Under the pieces are notes generated by a model. That model did not search any database and had not been told where the DNA came from. It saw nothing but the letters and a program-made list of their open reading frames with translations. 64,000 nucleotides of DNA, taken from Phaeosaccion multiseriatum. Taxonomy: Eukaryota > Ochrophyta, other classes. The stretch's first letter is position 1. Each line of letters starts with the position of its first letter. This document shows, piece by piece, positions 11,880-24,733 of this stretch. The DNA is taken from the NCBI GenBank assembly GCA_965112735.1, contig OZ218950.1, forward strand, positions 5,084,001-5,148,000, given 5' to 3'. Position numbers and translations under genes: made by a program.

Positions 11880-12519
11880 GGAGCAGCAGGCAGCAGCAGT
11901 CAACAGGGGTCAGCGGGAGAGGAGAGCACCGTTGGGATCCTCTCGTAAGAGTTGTACAATACAGAGCCTCTCCAATAGAGGAGGAGGAGGACGAGGAGGA
12001 GGACGAGGAGGAGGAGGAGGAGGAGGAGGAGGAGGAGGAGGAGGAGGAGGAGGAGGGGAAGCGAGCAAGAGAAGTAGCACCGCTTCAGAAGGTGTGACCT
12101 TGCCGCACGCCTGGCAGGCGGTGATAGTGCTGCATGTGCCTTGTGTATCACAAGCACCGTATCCTCCTTCCCTCCCCCTTGCTCCTCTCTTGTTCTGTTC
12201 TTTTGTCCCCTTTGCTGAGCCGCCAGGACCGAGTGCGGGCGCTTTTTATCTCTTGCATTCTAGAGCTAAAACTGCAAGACGAGCTTTACTTTTTTAATTT
12301 TAAAAATGAAACAAAAAATAGACAAAATAGCAAAATAGAAAATATGTGCTCGTATGCTTTTGCATGATTGCCCAGATGGCACTCGATGGCTGGTCGGCTT
12401 CCTTCCCTCTTGTTTTTGCTTTTACGAAGCACCCAGCTAAGGGAGGGGTAGGCCTGAGCATGACTGCAGCCCAGGGATCCTATCTTCCCAGAGAGTAGTT
12501 TGCCAAACAACAAAAAGCG
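11880..12519. other. Intergenic region upstream of SEC6 with GGA repeat
   Basis: Lies between two plus-strand genes. It contains a GGA array (about 11980-12056) and an AT-rich stretch (12285-12350), unusual for this GC-rich window, which may be promoter or 3' UTR. No gene supported. Confidence 0.5.
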
Positions 12520-15500
12520 ATGCCGTCCTCCACGCTCGACGAAGCGAAAGTGCGGGCCGAGGAGGCGGCCAAGACCTTGATAGAGAGGAAGTTCAAGGAG
12601 GCAGCTGCCCTGGAGGACATGTACGACATGAGGGCCGAGTACCGCAGGAAGCTGGCGGCCACGGAGAGCCAGCTGAGCACCGTGGTTAGGGCCCGCCTCG
12701 ACGGGGTCAAGAGGGCGAGGGACCTGATCGAGGACAGCGCGCTGCAGATCGAGGACCTCCACACGCAGTTCTCCAAGATGGAGGAGTAAGTGCAAGGGGC
12801 TGTACGGGGATTATAGGGCTAGAATGGTTAATGTGCGCCCTGGAAAGGAACCGAGTGGCACAGTGTCAGTGTTTCCCTTTCCCTTTTTCTTCCACCGTCC
12901 TGACAGACAGTGTTCTTCGTTTGCGCGCCTTACTCCCCCTCTTGTTCACAATCCCTGCGCCTGCGGTGGTGGGCTCTTATCTTCAGTCTGTCTCGAGATT
13001 GTCGAGGGCTTTTTGGCAAGTACCCACACATCAAGACCCTGCACTACGCCCGCAGCAACCTCGCCGTGACCACCCAGCTCGTCGAGTTCTTCTTCTCCAT
13101 CCCTGCCAAGGTGGGCATCGGGCGAGAGGGAGAAGGGGCGGGGAGGGGAGGAGCAGCAGCCGAGGGTGGAGGAGGGAGAGGGGGAATGACAAACCTCGAA
13201 CAGATCAGGCACTTTGACGCTTTTTCCCTTTGCCCTCTCTCCCCTTTTTGTCTCCTCTCCTCCCTCCGCCGAGCCTCTCACTGACTCTTATCGCCACTTA
13301 CCGCCTGTCACTGCCTCTCACTGCCTCTTATCGCCTCTTACCGCCTCTCACTACCTCTCACTGCCTCTCATCGCCCCGTGCTGCTGCTGCTGCTACTGCT
13401 GCTGCTGCTACTGCTACTGCTGCTACTGCTGCTGCCGTCGCCCTCGCCTCCTCGCTCGTGCGCTCCTCTGCTCCATGTTGTCATTGCGTCCACCGCAGTG
13501 CACCAATCTGCAGGAGCTGCTGCAGACGCGGCCTGCGCTTATCAAGGCCATCTACCAGGAGTCGCTTAAGCTCGTGGCCTGGAGAGACAGTTTCATGGAG
13601 GCTCTCAAGGTAAGTCAAGAGAGAGATGAGAGAGATGAGAAGATCATTGCCCTTATCTGGTGAAGGGGGAGGAGGAGGAGGAGGAGGAGGAGGAGGAGGA
13701 GGAGGAGGAGGAGGAGGAGGAGGAGGAGGAGGAGGAGGAGGAGGAGGAGGAGGAGGAGGATTGGGGGGCAGCTAAGCTACTGAACATGCTACACACACAC
13801 AGACGAGACCCTCTTCTAAAAGGACCCCCCCCGTTGTTGCCTTCTCTTGGCTGTGCTGGGCAATCCCCTTCATACACCGCTCGACTCGGTCATCAGAGCT
13901 ACGGAGACCGAGCGCAGGGCAGGGCAACGTTCAACACGAGCCGGGGAGGCGCTGACCCCAACAAGTACCAGAAGATCGTGCACAAGGCGGGACCGCTGCT
14001 CGCCGACATTCAAGCCCTGGACGCGCAGATCAGGTCAGGTGGTCCGGATGGTCCAGATGGTCCAGATGGTCAGGTGGTGAGGTGGTGAGGTGGTGAGGTG
14101 GTGAGGTAGTCAGGAGTGTGTGGGGTCGAGCAAGTGCTCTCACTGCATTGCCCTGCACCTGTCCCTGTCCCTCCATCTATGCAAAGCGGCGGTGTGCAAG
14201 TGGCATTTGTCCGGATTGACTTAGTTTTTTTCCATCGAAGGGTGTACATTTATGTATATGTGTGTGTGCGTGTGTGCGTGCGTGCTTTGTGTGCCTACGA
14301 CTGCTAGTCCAAGGTCGTTGCTCTTTGTTTCTGTTCGGTCCTTAGCGTCAAGGATGGCCTCTTTCTCTCTCCCCTCTCTCTCCTCCACACGTTGCAGGAA
14401 AGTCGTGGTGGACACGGTGGTGGGGGCGGACGGCGCGGGCCTGCTCGGGCTTGCTGTCAACGACCCTGCGCATCTTGTCAGGACCATGGAAGTGGCGGTA
14501 AGACACACACAGAGAGAGAGAGAGAGAAAGCGTGCAACGAGGGAGGAGAGAGAGAGAGAGAGAGAGAGAGGAGAGGCAGACAAACGCAGAGGAGAGAGAG
14601 AGGCTGAGAGAAAGAAGTTAATTTCACGCTCCTCCTCCTCCTCCTCCTCCTCCTCCTCGCACCGCTCGCAGGAACTCATCCGCCTTCGCCAAAAGAGGAG
14701 ATTCGAGGCGGCCAAGAAGAGCGCTCTGCGAGACATCAGCGGCGAGGGAGGGGAGGAGGAAGCGGCGGCGACGGCGGCCATGCAAGGAGGATCGGAGGGG
14801 GAGTTCAAGGCGGTGTTGCTCGAGGAAGTGAGGCGCTCACTGGAGGAGAAGCTCGGACACAAGTTCGCCAATCTGCAGATGACGGCAGTGGACGAGGGAC
14901 AGAGCCGGATGGTGGCCACGCTGGTGAGTGAGTGAGTGAAGGAGGGAGGGAGTGAAGAAGGGCTGAGGGAAAATGGTGTTTATGCCCGAACAAACATCTC
15001 TTCACTCCCTCTCTCTGTCTCTATCTCTCTTCTCTTCTCTCTCTTGTCACCCCCTCCCTCTCTCTCTTTCTCTCTTCTCTCTCTTCTCACTCTCTTCTCA
15101 CTCTCCCTCTTCTCTCCCACCCACCCCTTCCTCCCCCCCGCACACACAACAACCCCTCCGTACCATCACCCCTTAGGGAGCGGCAAGCCAGCTCCTCATC
15201 GATATGCAGACCATGGAAACCTATGTGCCGCCCTGCTTCCCTCCTGAATACGCCATGAAGGACTTCCTCCGCTCCATCTACAGAGCCTTCCTTGAGTCGT
15301 TACTGCTACCCATGACCAAAACGCAGAGCAATGTTGCGGAGTTTGATGTGAAGGACCTCATGGAGGCTATTCGGTGGTTCATTTACTTTGACGAGCACGT
15401 GGAGCGGTGAGTTGTGAGCTGTGGCTGTGTGTGTGTGTGTTTGTCTGTCAGCCAAATCTGTCCGTCTGTCTCTTCTTTTTCCGGTGTCTCTCTCTCCCTC

Positions 15501-18181
15501 CCTCCTTCTTTTTCCCTGCTGTCCCTCCCTGACCTCCCTACCCTCTTTCCCTCCTTCCCTTTCCCCCTTCTTGCGTGTGCGTGTGTACGCCCCTCTTCCC
15601 CCCCCCTCTCCCTCCCCGTCTCTCCCTCCCCGTCTCCCCTCCCTCCCTCCCTCCCTCTCTCTCCCCCTCTACTTGGTGTGTGCTATGTACGCTCGTGTAC
15701 AGCAACAAGGAGTTCCAAGACGTGAGCAACGCCCTTCTGGCCACGTACCTGCTGCGCATCCGCTCGCAGATCGTGCAGTGGGGCGCCAATCTCAAGGCGG
15801 ACAAGGCAGAACTGGTGAGAGGAGGGGAGGAAGGGCAGCATACCATTACTTTCCGCGCAAACGGACGGCGCCCCGCCCGGGTTGCGTAGATGCAGGCCTC
15901 TCTCTCATCCTCCCCCCCTCCCCCCCTCCCTCCCTCCCTGCCCTCTCTCTCTCCCTCCCTTCCTTCCTCTCTATATCACCAGGTCCAGGACGGCTCTAAG
16001 CGGTATTTCTCGACATACCCAGACGACCTCTTCAAGCTCATGGACGTGCAGGTGGGGGTGTTGGTGATACAGGGATAGATGGGTGCATGTCTCGATGGGT
16101 GGATGGGTGGATACGTGCGTGCGTGCGCAGAGAGCATGCATTGGGCGTACGTGTGCATAGATGGGGAAGGGGGAGGGGGGGTGGTGCCTGTTGACTTACT
16201 GGTCTAGTAACTTGCCTGTCTCCCGTTCAAAAGTGCTGCCGAGGGTTCCTCTTTTGCCGCCGCGCTGACTGACCTCCTACCGCTTCCCTGTCTGCCCCCC
16301 TTCTTCCCTCCCTGCCTCCCTCCCTGCCTCCCTCCCTCCCTCCTTACCTCCCTCCTTATATCCCTCCTCTCTTCTTCCTTACCTCCCTACCTACCAAACC
16401 ATCTGCCTCCCACCCCCTGCTCGGCAATGCCTACCCCTCATCTCTCTTGTAGGTGCAAGTGGCCAAGTCCCTCCCTGGCAAGCTCCTCGGCAAGATAGTG
16501 GCCACATGCCTGGAGGGGCTGCAGAAGATTCAGGACGAGTATGTCAAGAAAGTCTCCTCGGAGTGGCGCATGGTGAGGGAGTTGGTGATACGGAGAGGGA
16601 AGGAGGAAGGAATGGGCAGGGCAAAGCTTATCGTGGGTGTCGTTGGTGCGTCGCCCCCCCTCCCCCCCCCCCCTACCCACCCACCTACCCACCTCGCGAT
16701 GTGTGCAACGTGACAGCAGCAACGCACAAACGCCTTGTCTTTTGTACTTGCCTCATTGTGCTTTTGCCTCTCTGTCCATCCTTGCCTCAGTGTGCTTGCT
16801 TCACTGCGATTGCCTCTCTGTCCTTCCTTGCCTCTTTCCCCTTACCCTTCCCCTTGCCCTCTTGCGCATACCCTTGCACGAACAGATCGCAGCGGAGGAG
16901 GACGGCCTAGAGCACCTATGCGCCATCGTCAATGACAACGAACGCCTGCAGGAGAAGAGCGACGACTTTATCAAGGATCTCAGCGCCAACCTTCCTGAGG
17001 GAGAGAAGACAAAGGCGGAGTTGGACGAGCAGATGGAGACGGTTTCGTCTGGCTACATTGAGGTTGCTTTGCTGGCTACGGGCACCATTGCGGCAAGCAT
17101 TGTAGTGACGCTGAGGGAGGAGCATGTGGTGTCGAGGCTCTTTTCGCCGGAGTGGGAGACGGGCGACTTTGAAGGCATGAAGACGGTAAGAGAGAGAGAG
17201 AGAGAGAAGAGGGGGAGGAGAGGGGGGGGAGAGGGGGGGGAGAGGGATGGGGGAGGGAACGGGAGGAGGGAGGCTTCAGGAGGGGGAAGAGTAAAAGAGT
17301 GATAGGGAGAGAGAGGTCCAGGGAGCGGTTCCAATAGAGGCCCTCAGTAGGGCTTGCTGAGTGAGCTGTGGGTCGGGTAGACACGAAGAGGGAGGATACA
17401 GGACGCTCCTCCTCTTTCTTCAGTCGAGACACACCCTGCTACTGCCCTTCGTGCCCACCCTGTCCATTGGAATCACTCTTAACTCCGTCGCTTCCATCTT
17501 TCCCCTCCTCTTCAATTCATCGCTTCCATTCTTGTGCCTGTCCCCGCCCCCCCCCCCCCTCGCACATTCGCACCCGCACACAAACGCACACACACACACA
17601 CCCCGCTGGGGGCAACTGGGGGCCACTGGGGGCCACTGGGGGCCACACCACTGGGGGCCGTGCCGTGTAGGTGGTGGAGACGTGTAACGACTTCTTCGGG
17701 GACCTGGAGGTGTGGCTGCCCGACTTCTTCTTTGCCAAGCTGGTGCGCGCCTCTCTGGGCCGAATGGTCAAGATGTACGTGGAGGCGCTGCTGTGTAAGG
17801 CTAAGCCTGCGGCCGGGGCAGCCCCTACAGATTCAGAAGGCGAGCCAGAGCAGGTAGCACTTCAGCCGTTTCAGAACATCCCGCTGAGCACAGCCCGGAT
17901 CGCGGATGACGTGGACTTGTTGGTGCTGTTCTTCACGGAGGAGGCCATGAAGGAATCAGGTGCGTACATTTATATATATATATATATGTGTGTGTGTTGT
18001 GTTTATGTGCGCTTTTAGTGCCGTGACTTTGCAGGGAGGGAAAGATGAGATGCCCAGTCTTACACCCATTCCTCTCTCTTCCTCTCTCTCCCGCTCTCTC
18101 CCCCTCTCACTCTCGCTCTCTTCTCTCTTCCCTCCTTGTTTCTCTCTCCGCCTCTCTTCCTCTCTTCCTCTCTCTCTCTCT

Positions 18182-18241
<60 letters not shown>

Positions 18242-18422
18242 TCGACAGGGGCGACGCTTGGCGATCTGTGTGCTCAGGCAGGCTTGAGGGGCCCAAATGC
18301 CATCAGAGAAGAGGTGCGTTGCGTTGCGTGTGTCGAGTGTCGAGGGGCGTTAGTGCAAGTGCCCAGTGGCACCTCCTCCGAAGCTCTCGAGGCTCTGGAC
18401 TGGCGAATATCCTCCTCGACTC

Positions 18423-18513
<91 letters not shown>

Positions 18514-19038
18514 CGCGTGCGTGTGTAGATGCAGTGGTAAATGATGGCCAACACAACCCTATCATGTGCCTTTTCTCCTTCCAATCTTCCCAAAACTCTT
18601 GTGACTCTTCCACCCGGCCCCAATTCCTCTACAACAAACAAACAGGCATCCATCATCAACTCCATCAACACGGTGCTGGCAGCAGACTCGATGGACTCCC
18701 TGCCTGGGAGCGTGTGCCAAGCCGCCATCAAGGCCATTGTGCACGAGTTTAAGAGCCAGGGGGTGGAGGCGGTCATGCATTTGTTGAGTCTCCAGCAGCC
18801 CTGGAGTGGGGACGACCGGGCGCAGAGGGAGCAGTTTGTGGAGCGTCTTGCTCGGACATGTGGGGACTGGGACAGCTCTGGAGAGACCTCGACGCGCTTT
18901 GTGCTTGAGGGGTATGCCAATGATGGGAGGGCGCAGGCGGCCAAGCTCCGGGGGCAGCGGACGACGAGCAGGAAGGACAGGTGGAAGGTCATAAGCTCCA
19001 AGTTGAGGCAGGGACACATCTCCGTTGAGGACATTTGA
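12520..19038 (+). CDS. SEC6: Exocyst complex component 3 (SEC6)
   Basis: Fourteen exons: 12520-12785, 12987-13110, 13499-13609, 13897-14033, 14398-14497, 14672-14923, 15177-15406, 15703-15814, 15983-16051, 16453-16572, 16886-17185, 17671-17959, 18249-18313 and 18646-19038. All are in phase, predicting 855 residues. The first 90 residues are the coiled-coil head (RRKLAATESQLSTVVRARL). The middle carries MQTMETYVPPCFPPEYAMKD, the SEC6 signature before the helical-rod domain. Exon 12 has VVETCNDFFGDLEVWLPDFF, matching the C-terminal domain, and exon 14 has the terminal helices. Role by family: subunit of the eight-member exocyst that tethers secretory vesicles to the plasma membrane. Introns hold GGA, TG and TC microsatellites. 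Length is close to the 750-850 typical for SEC6. Exon 4's left edge is the least certain junction. Confidence 0.92.
13664..13760. repeat. (GGA)n array in SEC6 intron 3
   Basis: Nearly pure GGA/GAG triplets about 97 bases long begin roughly 55 bases after the SEC6 exon-3 donor. Confidence 0.9.
18184..18240. repeat. (TG)n dinucleotide array next to a SEC6 acceptor
   Basis: An uninterrupted TG array runs to within 8 bases of the acceptor of SEC6 exon 13 (exon begins 18249), replacing most of the usual pyrimidine tract. Confidence 0.9.
18424..18530. repeat. (TG)n array in SEC6 intron 13
   Basis: About 50 TG units, ending in CG-rich variants, lie in the last SEC6 intron. Confidence 0.9.
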
Positions 19039-19197
19039 GCTTGGTCCGTGGGGGGAGAGAGACAGAGAGACAAGACAGAGAGAGAGAGAGAGAATCGAAG
19101 GGTCTTTGTTTTGTATCTTCAAGAGAGGCTATCTATTGTACGCCTTTCACACTTCCGCTCTGTTGCTCTGCTCAGCTGCCGACGCGCACTCCGCACA

Positions 19198-19198
<1 letters not shown>

Positions 19199-19266
<68 letters not shown>

Positions 19267-19276
19267 ACACACACAC
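19199..19276. repeat. (CA)n array downstream of SEC6
   Basis: CA dinucleotide repeat about 160 bases past the SEC6 stop codon. Confidence 0.9.
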
Positions 19277-19901
19277 CCGCGATTCCCAACACTCTCTGTG
19301 CGGAGCGGCGTCTCGATGCAGCGAACAAGAGAGAGGATTGATCCCTCACCTCGACATCACACCACACCCCCCTCCTCCATCTCACCCCCCACCCCCCTCC
19401 TCCGTCTGTCGTGCTCCACTGGTCCTCCTGCTGCAAAGGAGCAAGCAAGCACCCCCCTGGGGAAGCCTCGAAGAGAAGAGCGCTGCTTGCCAAAAGGAAC
19501 GACCAACCCTTGGCCACTTGGGGTGTGAGGGAAGCTGTACAGTGTACGCTTCTGACCTCGCCTCGCGCATGTCACCTCTCCCGCCTCATGTCCTTTGCTC
19601 AGTGATATGACCCACGCCCTCACGCCCTCTATTGTAGCACTGCCACAGAGTCCCCCCAAGGAGGGAAGGAAGGGCGCTGGCGTGGCGGAGAGCGAAGGGG
19701 GGATCCTTGCGCCGCACTCGCCTCGAAGGGGGGTTGAGAAGCCCAATAAGCCTATAAGCTTGCCATCAATATGCGGCACAAACGCAAGTACGGCTGTCCG
19801 ACGCCATGCTGTGCGCAGACAAACACACTTGTCGCTGTTTGCCTTGCTGCCTCTGACTGTCTGACTTTCCAGCCAAAGAGAGACAGAGAGAGAAAGAGAG
19901 T

Positions 19902-19952
<51 letters not shown>

Positions 19953-20037
19953 CCAAAGCTCCAACGCTCCACGCCTCACGCACCAGCCGAGCCGAGCCGA
20001 GCCGTATCCTCAATCAAGCGTTCTCCTCAGCGGGAGT

Positions 20038-20145
20038 GCTGTGTGCGAGAGCGTGCAGCAAGGCGCCGGGTTGGCGAGCCACTTCAACCGAGTCCCTGTC
20101 GTGGCCGTCTCCGAGGTCAACGGAATCAAGCAAGGGGATTCTGAG
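20038..20145 (+). other. Possible orphan exon of an unrecognised gene
   Basis: After the acceptor-like sequence ttctcctcag, an open stretch reads SGSAVCESVQQGAG, LASHFNRVPVVAVSEVN, then GIKQGDSER, and ends at a weak donor-like gtgtgc. Composition looks like ordinary protein, unlike the surrounding repeats. No partner exon with matching phase could be identified on either side: upstream is a GA repeat, downstream the 57-bp minisatellite. Function unknown. It may be a relic, an unspliced fragment or chance. Confidence 0.3.
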
Positions 20146-20164
20146 AGGTGTGCAAGGGCAAGGG

Positions 20165-20680
20165 CAGGGGCAGGGGCAGGGCCGTCAAACAAAATCAGTC
20201 ACGAGGAGTGAGGGGGAGTTTGAAGGGCAGGGGCAGGGCCGTCAAACAAAATCAGTCACGAGGAGTGAGGGGGAGTTTGAAGGGCAGGGGCAGGGCCGTC
20301 AAACAAAATCAGTCACGAGGAGTGAGGGGGAGTTTGAAGGGCAGGGGCAGGGCCGTCAAACAAAATCAGTCACGAGGAGTGAGGGGGAGTTTGAAGGGCA
20401 GGGGCAGGGCCGTCAAACAAAATCAGTCACGAGGAGTGAGGGGGAGTTTGAAGGGCAAGGGCAGGGCCATCAAACAAAATCAGTCACGAGGAGTGAGGGG
20501 GAGTTTGAAGGGCAAGGGCAGGGCCATCAAACAAAATCAGTCATGAGGAGTGAGGGGGAGTTTGAAGGGCAGGGGCAGGGCCGTCAAACAAAATCAGTCA
20601 CGAGGAGTGAGGGGGAGTTTGAAGGGCAAGGGCAGGGCCATCAAACAAAATCAGTCATGAGGAGTGAGGGGGAGTTTGCG
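20165..20680. repeat. 57-bp minisatellite, about nine copies
   Basis: A GC-rich unit recurs with a constant 57-base period; one internal anchor (gtcaaacaaaatcagt) starts at 20184, 20241, 20298, 20355, 20412, then every 57 bases in slightly diverged form to 20640. Copies differ by single changes such as gtcaaac versus atcaaac and cacgagg versus catgagg. Because 57 is a multiple of three, several frames stay open throughout, including a 19-residue repeat GQGQGRQTKSVTRSEGEFE in one. No evidence of translation is visible. Confidence 0.92.
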
Positions 20681-20817
20681 CAACGAGACGACAAAGAGGG
20701 GTGGGGAGGTGTGGGCATCGGGGGGCTGGCTATGACTTGACTTTGACGCCTCGTTCCCGGGTACATAAAGCACAGGGCGTGTGCTGGCTGCTCTCTCTCA
20801 CTCACTCACTCACTCAC

Positions 20818-21507
20818 TCACCGTATCTTGGTACTCGCTTTGAGGCTGCCGCACAACAGCAAGGCCGCCCAAAGGCAGGCATAGCCGCACCACCTCGGCT
20901 CGTTGAGAAAGTCCAGCATCCCCGCGCTGAATAGAAGCCCCACCAGCCCGCCTGCTATGTGTGCAAATGACGACGACGAGGCCCCGAACAGGATTCTTGA
21001 GAGCGCGAACGCAACCAATGGAGCCGAGTGTGCGCTAAGTGGGTGGCCCCACACGTAGAAGGGGGCCGCACCCGGCTGAAGAGCCTGGGCAGTGAGCCAC
21101 GTGAAAATCAGGCTTGAGCAACCCACGTGCGGCTTTTCGGGGATGCCGAACCTTCGCTCAAGCTGGATGGAGGCGGAGAGGCTAAAGACGGCTCCCACCA
21201 GCACGCTCAGCGCCGAAGTCAGGATGAAGGCCCTCGGAGGCACGTGGGAGGCGACCCTTTCGAGTAAGCAGCAGAAGCCACAGTCAAACAGGAGATGGCC
21301 CAAGTCGACGTGAACGATTGACGAGGTGATGAATCGCCAGTACTCTGCCTTGGCCAAACACAGCGCGTGGGTTGCTCCAAAGCGCACAGCGGGCGAAGAG
21401 CCACGCCGGAGTAGCAGGAGAAAGAGATACACGAGGGCCATGAGCACAGCGAAGGGAACACATAAAGCGGAAGACCATTGCAAGGCCTCCTCCTCAGCAT
21501 CTTCCAT
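20818..21507 (-). CDS. Rhomboid-family intramembrane protein
   Basis: Single open frame of 229 residues from the ATG at 21507 (MEDAEEEALQW). It has about six hydrophobic segments and the rhomboid landmarks. EYWRFITSSIVHVDLGHLLF is the L1/TM2 region with the conserved His. VGCSSLIFTWL holds Ser131 in the place of the GxSG catalytic serine. SFAHIAGGLVGLLFSAG holds His183 in the AHxxGxxxG motif. Both members of the Ser-His dyad are present, but the Gly after the serine is Ser. Role by family: intramembrane serine protease, or pseudoprotease if the altered motif is inactive. The stop codon lies within CG-GTGAGTGAG, a perfect splice-donor consensus, so an additional 3' exon is possible. Divergent from RINT1 with a 178-base gap. 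Confidence 0.8.
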   Translation of the reverse strand: MEDAEEEALQWSSALCVPFAVLMALVYLFLLLLRRGSSPAVRFGATHALCLAKAEYWRFITSSIVHVDLGHLLFDCGFCCLLERVASHVPPRAFILTSALSVLVGAVFSLSASIQLERRFGIPEKPHVGCSSLIFTWLTAQALQPGAAPFYVWGHPLSAHSAPLVAFALSRILFGASSSSFAHIAGGLVGLLFSAGMLDFLNEPRWCGYACLWAALLLCGSLKASTKIR

Positions 21508-21685
21508 CTCTCTGTTTCTCTCTCCTCTCTCTCTCTCTCTCCCCCTCTCTCCCACACACACTCTCCCTGTCTCTCCGTGTTTCTCTTTCTCTCTCTATCT
21601 CTCTTTTTAGCTTGCTTGCAGCGGGCCGGAGCCATCGCGTTCTGTGAGTTGGGTGACCAACTGCCTCACACCTTTTCAACCATAG

Positions 21686-23193
21686 ATGGCACTTAAGAGT
21701 GTAAATATCACCTTTTCCCTCTCTCCCTTCTCTTTCAATGCTGCCCGCTTGAAAGAAAGGATGGCAGAAGCCGTTCAAGCAGAGCGGCCACAGCCACGAG
21801 AGGACAGGCAGGCCAAGGAAGGGGTTGGAGAGAGACGGCAGCTCCAATCCAGTTTGGAGAAGCTGCTGCGTGCTTCGTCCAGCAATGAAGAATACGATAT
21901 TGACCCTGCCGAGCTCCTGCTCCAGGCCCAACGTCTGCAGGCCGAGCAAGAGGCCTGCCTGTGCGAGCTGCGGAAGGAGCAGAACGAGCGCCAGGCGTTG
22001 CTCAGGAGCCAGGCCGGGCCCGCCGTGGGGCAGTACCGTCTGCACCTCGTCGCCTTCGAGAAGCTCTCTCTCGGGGCGAAGAGCGTGCTCGACAGCCTCC
22101 TCGATGAAGAGGGAGAAAGGAGGAGAAGGGCTGCACACGGGGGGGGAGAGGGAGAGGGCAAGAGCACCGAACTCTCGCCCTTGTCTGGACGAGCGACAGG
22201 AGCAGACGAGTTGGAGGACTTGGTTCAGCGATACTTGAAGCTACATAAGAAAAGGGGGCTGCTCGAGAGGGTACAGCAGCTCCTGCGGAGAGAGGCGGAG
22301 AGCAAAGAGGCCCTGCGGCAGCTGCAAGTGGTCATGAAGCAGAGAAGAGGGCTGCTTCATCAGGGGGACTGGGATCAAGTCTTCGAGCTCGTAGACAGGT
22401 GAGAGGATGCTCAATTTGGTACATGGCCTGCGGCCCCTTCACCTGTGCCCCTGTCTTGCTGCTGACCCCCCCCCCCGTCCGGTCCGTTCCCCTCCCTCCT
22501 CCTCCGACCGACCAGGCTGGCGCAGTACCACTCAGAGCTGCAGGACTCAGAGGATGATGTTGTAGCGAAAGGGCTGGGCGGGCTGTGTGGCGCACTGCAA
22601 GCCGGCCTCAGACGCTGTATCTCACAAGCATCGCTGCAGGCATACGAGACCCTTGATCCCACAGGGAGCAAGGGTAAGGAGGGGGGGGCATTCGGCGATG
22701 GAGAGCCTGCGACGGACATGTTAGGGAGAGGCCAGAGCGAGGCGGAGGGGCGGACAGAGGAGCATGTGCAGCGGCTGGCGTGGGATTCGCTGCTCTCTGC
22801 TGTTGGCGCCGTGCTGAGACTCCAGCAAGCTGTGTGGGGAAGGGGCAGAGGAGGAGCATCCGAAGTAGGGCAAGACGAGAGGGGCGACGGGCAGGCTGCA
22901 GGTAGACCACCAGTAGTAGAAGCAGCAGAGGCAGCAGGAGACTTTGGCGAGAGATGCGGCTGTGCGGGAGGAGGGCCACAGGGAGGAGGTGGGCTCTGGG
23001 CTCTGGACCTCCTACTGAGGCCCATGGTGCAGCGCTTTTCCTTCCACTTCGAGGGACAGCAGCCCACCAGCCGTGTAGAGAGACCGGAGTGGTTCGTGTC
23101 CTTCCTCAAAAAGGCTTTCACGCAGCACGAGGAGCTACTGCGAACAGGCGTGCAGGTGAGGGGGTACGTACAAGGGGCAGGTCGGCATTTGGG

Positions 23194-23226
<33 letters not shown>

Positions 23227-24701
23227 TCTCGCTTGCACCTGTCGTGCCTCTGATGTGCGAGGTGTTGATGAGAAGGATCGGAAGGAAGGCGAACCGAGCA
23301 ACGAACAAAGGAGCAGTAGCAGCCAAACGAGCACCTCGTATCTTCAGTCTTTCGGCGTGGCTTGACTCACAAAAACGACCTTCTCTGCCGCATGCTACGT
23401 GCCCCTGTGCCCTGACAACCCGACAACCACAACCCTCCGACAGCCCGTGCTGGACCGGCACGCCATCCGTGGTGTGGGCGCGTGCGCGTACTTTGCCAGA
23501 GGCCTCGTGCTCCTCGCCCGGCGACGACTGCGCCACCTCCTGGGAGAGCTCGCGAGGGGAGTGAGGAGCGACGGCGGCTCTGACAACTTTCTGATGTCGC
23601 ACGTGGTGGAGGAGGTGCTCGGTCTCGATAAGTTCTTCGAGGACAAGGTGGGAGGGGCGGGGCACTTGATCTTGACAGGGTACCAGTGAGCGAATGAATG
23701 AAGGGCACGGACGAACGAACGATATCCACTCACTCACCACCCAGTCACCCACTCGCTCGCTTAGTTCACTCACTCACTCACTCACTCACTCACTCACTCA
23801 CTCACTCACTCAGTTTCACCCTTTCTCACTCTTTCACTCATCCACTTCCCCACTCCACTCACTCACTCACTCACTCACTCACCCACTCATCCCCTCCCTC
23901 ACTCACTAACTCACCCACTCACTCACTTACTCACTCACTCACTTACTCACTCACTCACTCACTCACTCACTCCGTTTCACCCTCCCTCACTCACTCTCTC
24001 ACTCACTCACTCACTCACTCACTCACTCAGTTTCACCCTCCCTCACTCACTCCCTCACTCATTCCGTCATAGATGGGTTACTTGAGCGTCGTCCCAGCGC
24101 AGTACCCACATTGGGTGTGGCCGCGCTGCATCAGCGTGCTAACATGCTCCGAGCCCCGGCTGCAGCGTTGGATAGAGATGGACCGCTGCCTGCTTAGCAC
24201 CAAGTACGAGGCTCTGTTTCCGAGCGGCGATCCTTCGTCGGCCTGGCAGCAGCCCAAGAGCACGGCCCTGGCTGAGGTTGGTGGAGGGAGGGAGGGAGGG
24301 AGGGAGGAAGGAAGGAAGGAAGGCACGCACTCACTTACCCATTCACTCACTCACCCAATCACTCACCCACTCACCCTCACTCACTCATTTATTCACGCAC
24401 TCTCTCACTCACCTACCCATTCACTCACATACTCACCCACCTACTCATCCACTCACTCAGGCGCTCACTCACTCACTCACCCACTCACTCACTCACTCAC
24501 CCACTCACTCACTCACTCACTCTCTCGCGCACTCACCCTCATTCACTCATTCACTCACTCTGAGCAGATGTGTCTTACTCTTTGGGATCCGATCGGAGAC
24601 ATACTGCTCCAACCTGTTAACAGGCAGGCACATTCCGCCCCCTCCTCTTTCCTCTTTCCCCTCTCCCCCCACCTACCCCCCCCCCCATGAACCCGAAAGG
24701 C

Positions 24702-24733
<32 letters not shown>

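Noticed and set aside
22411-23334. 307-residue minus ORF
   Set aside because: Antisense of RINT1 exon 2, low-complexity Ser/Pro, no motif.
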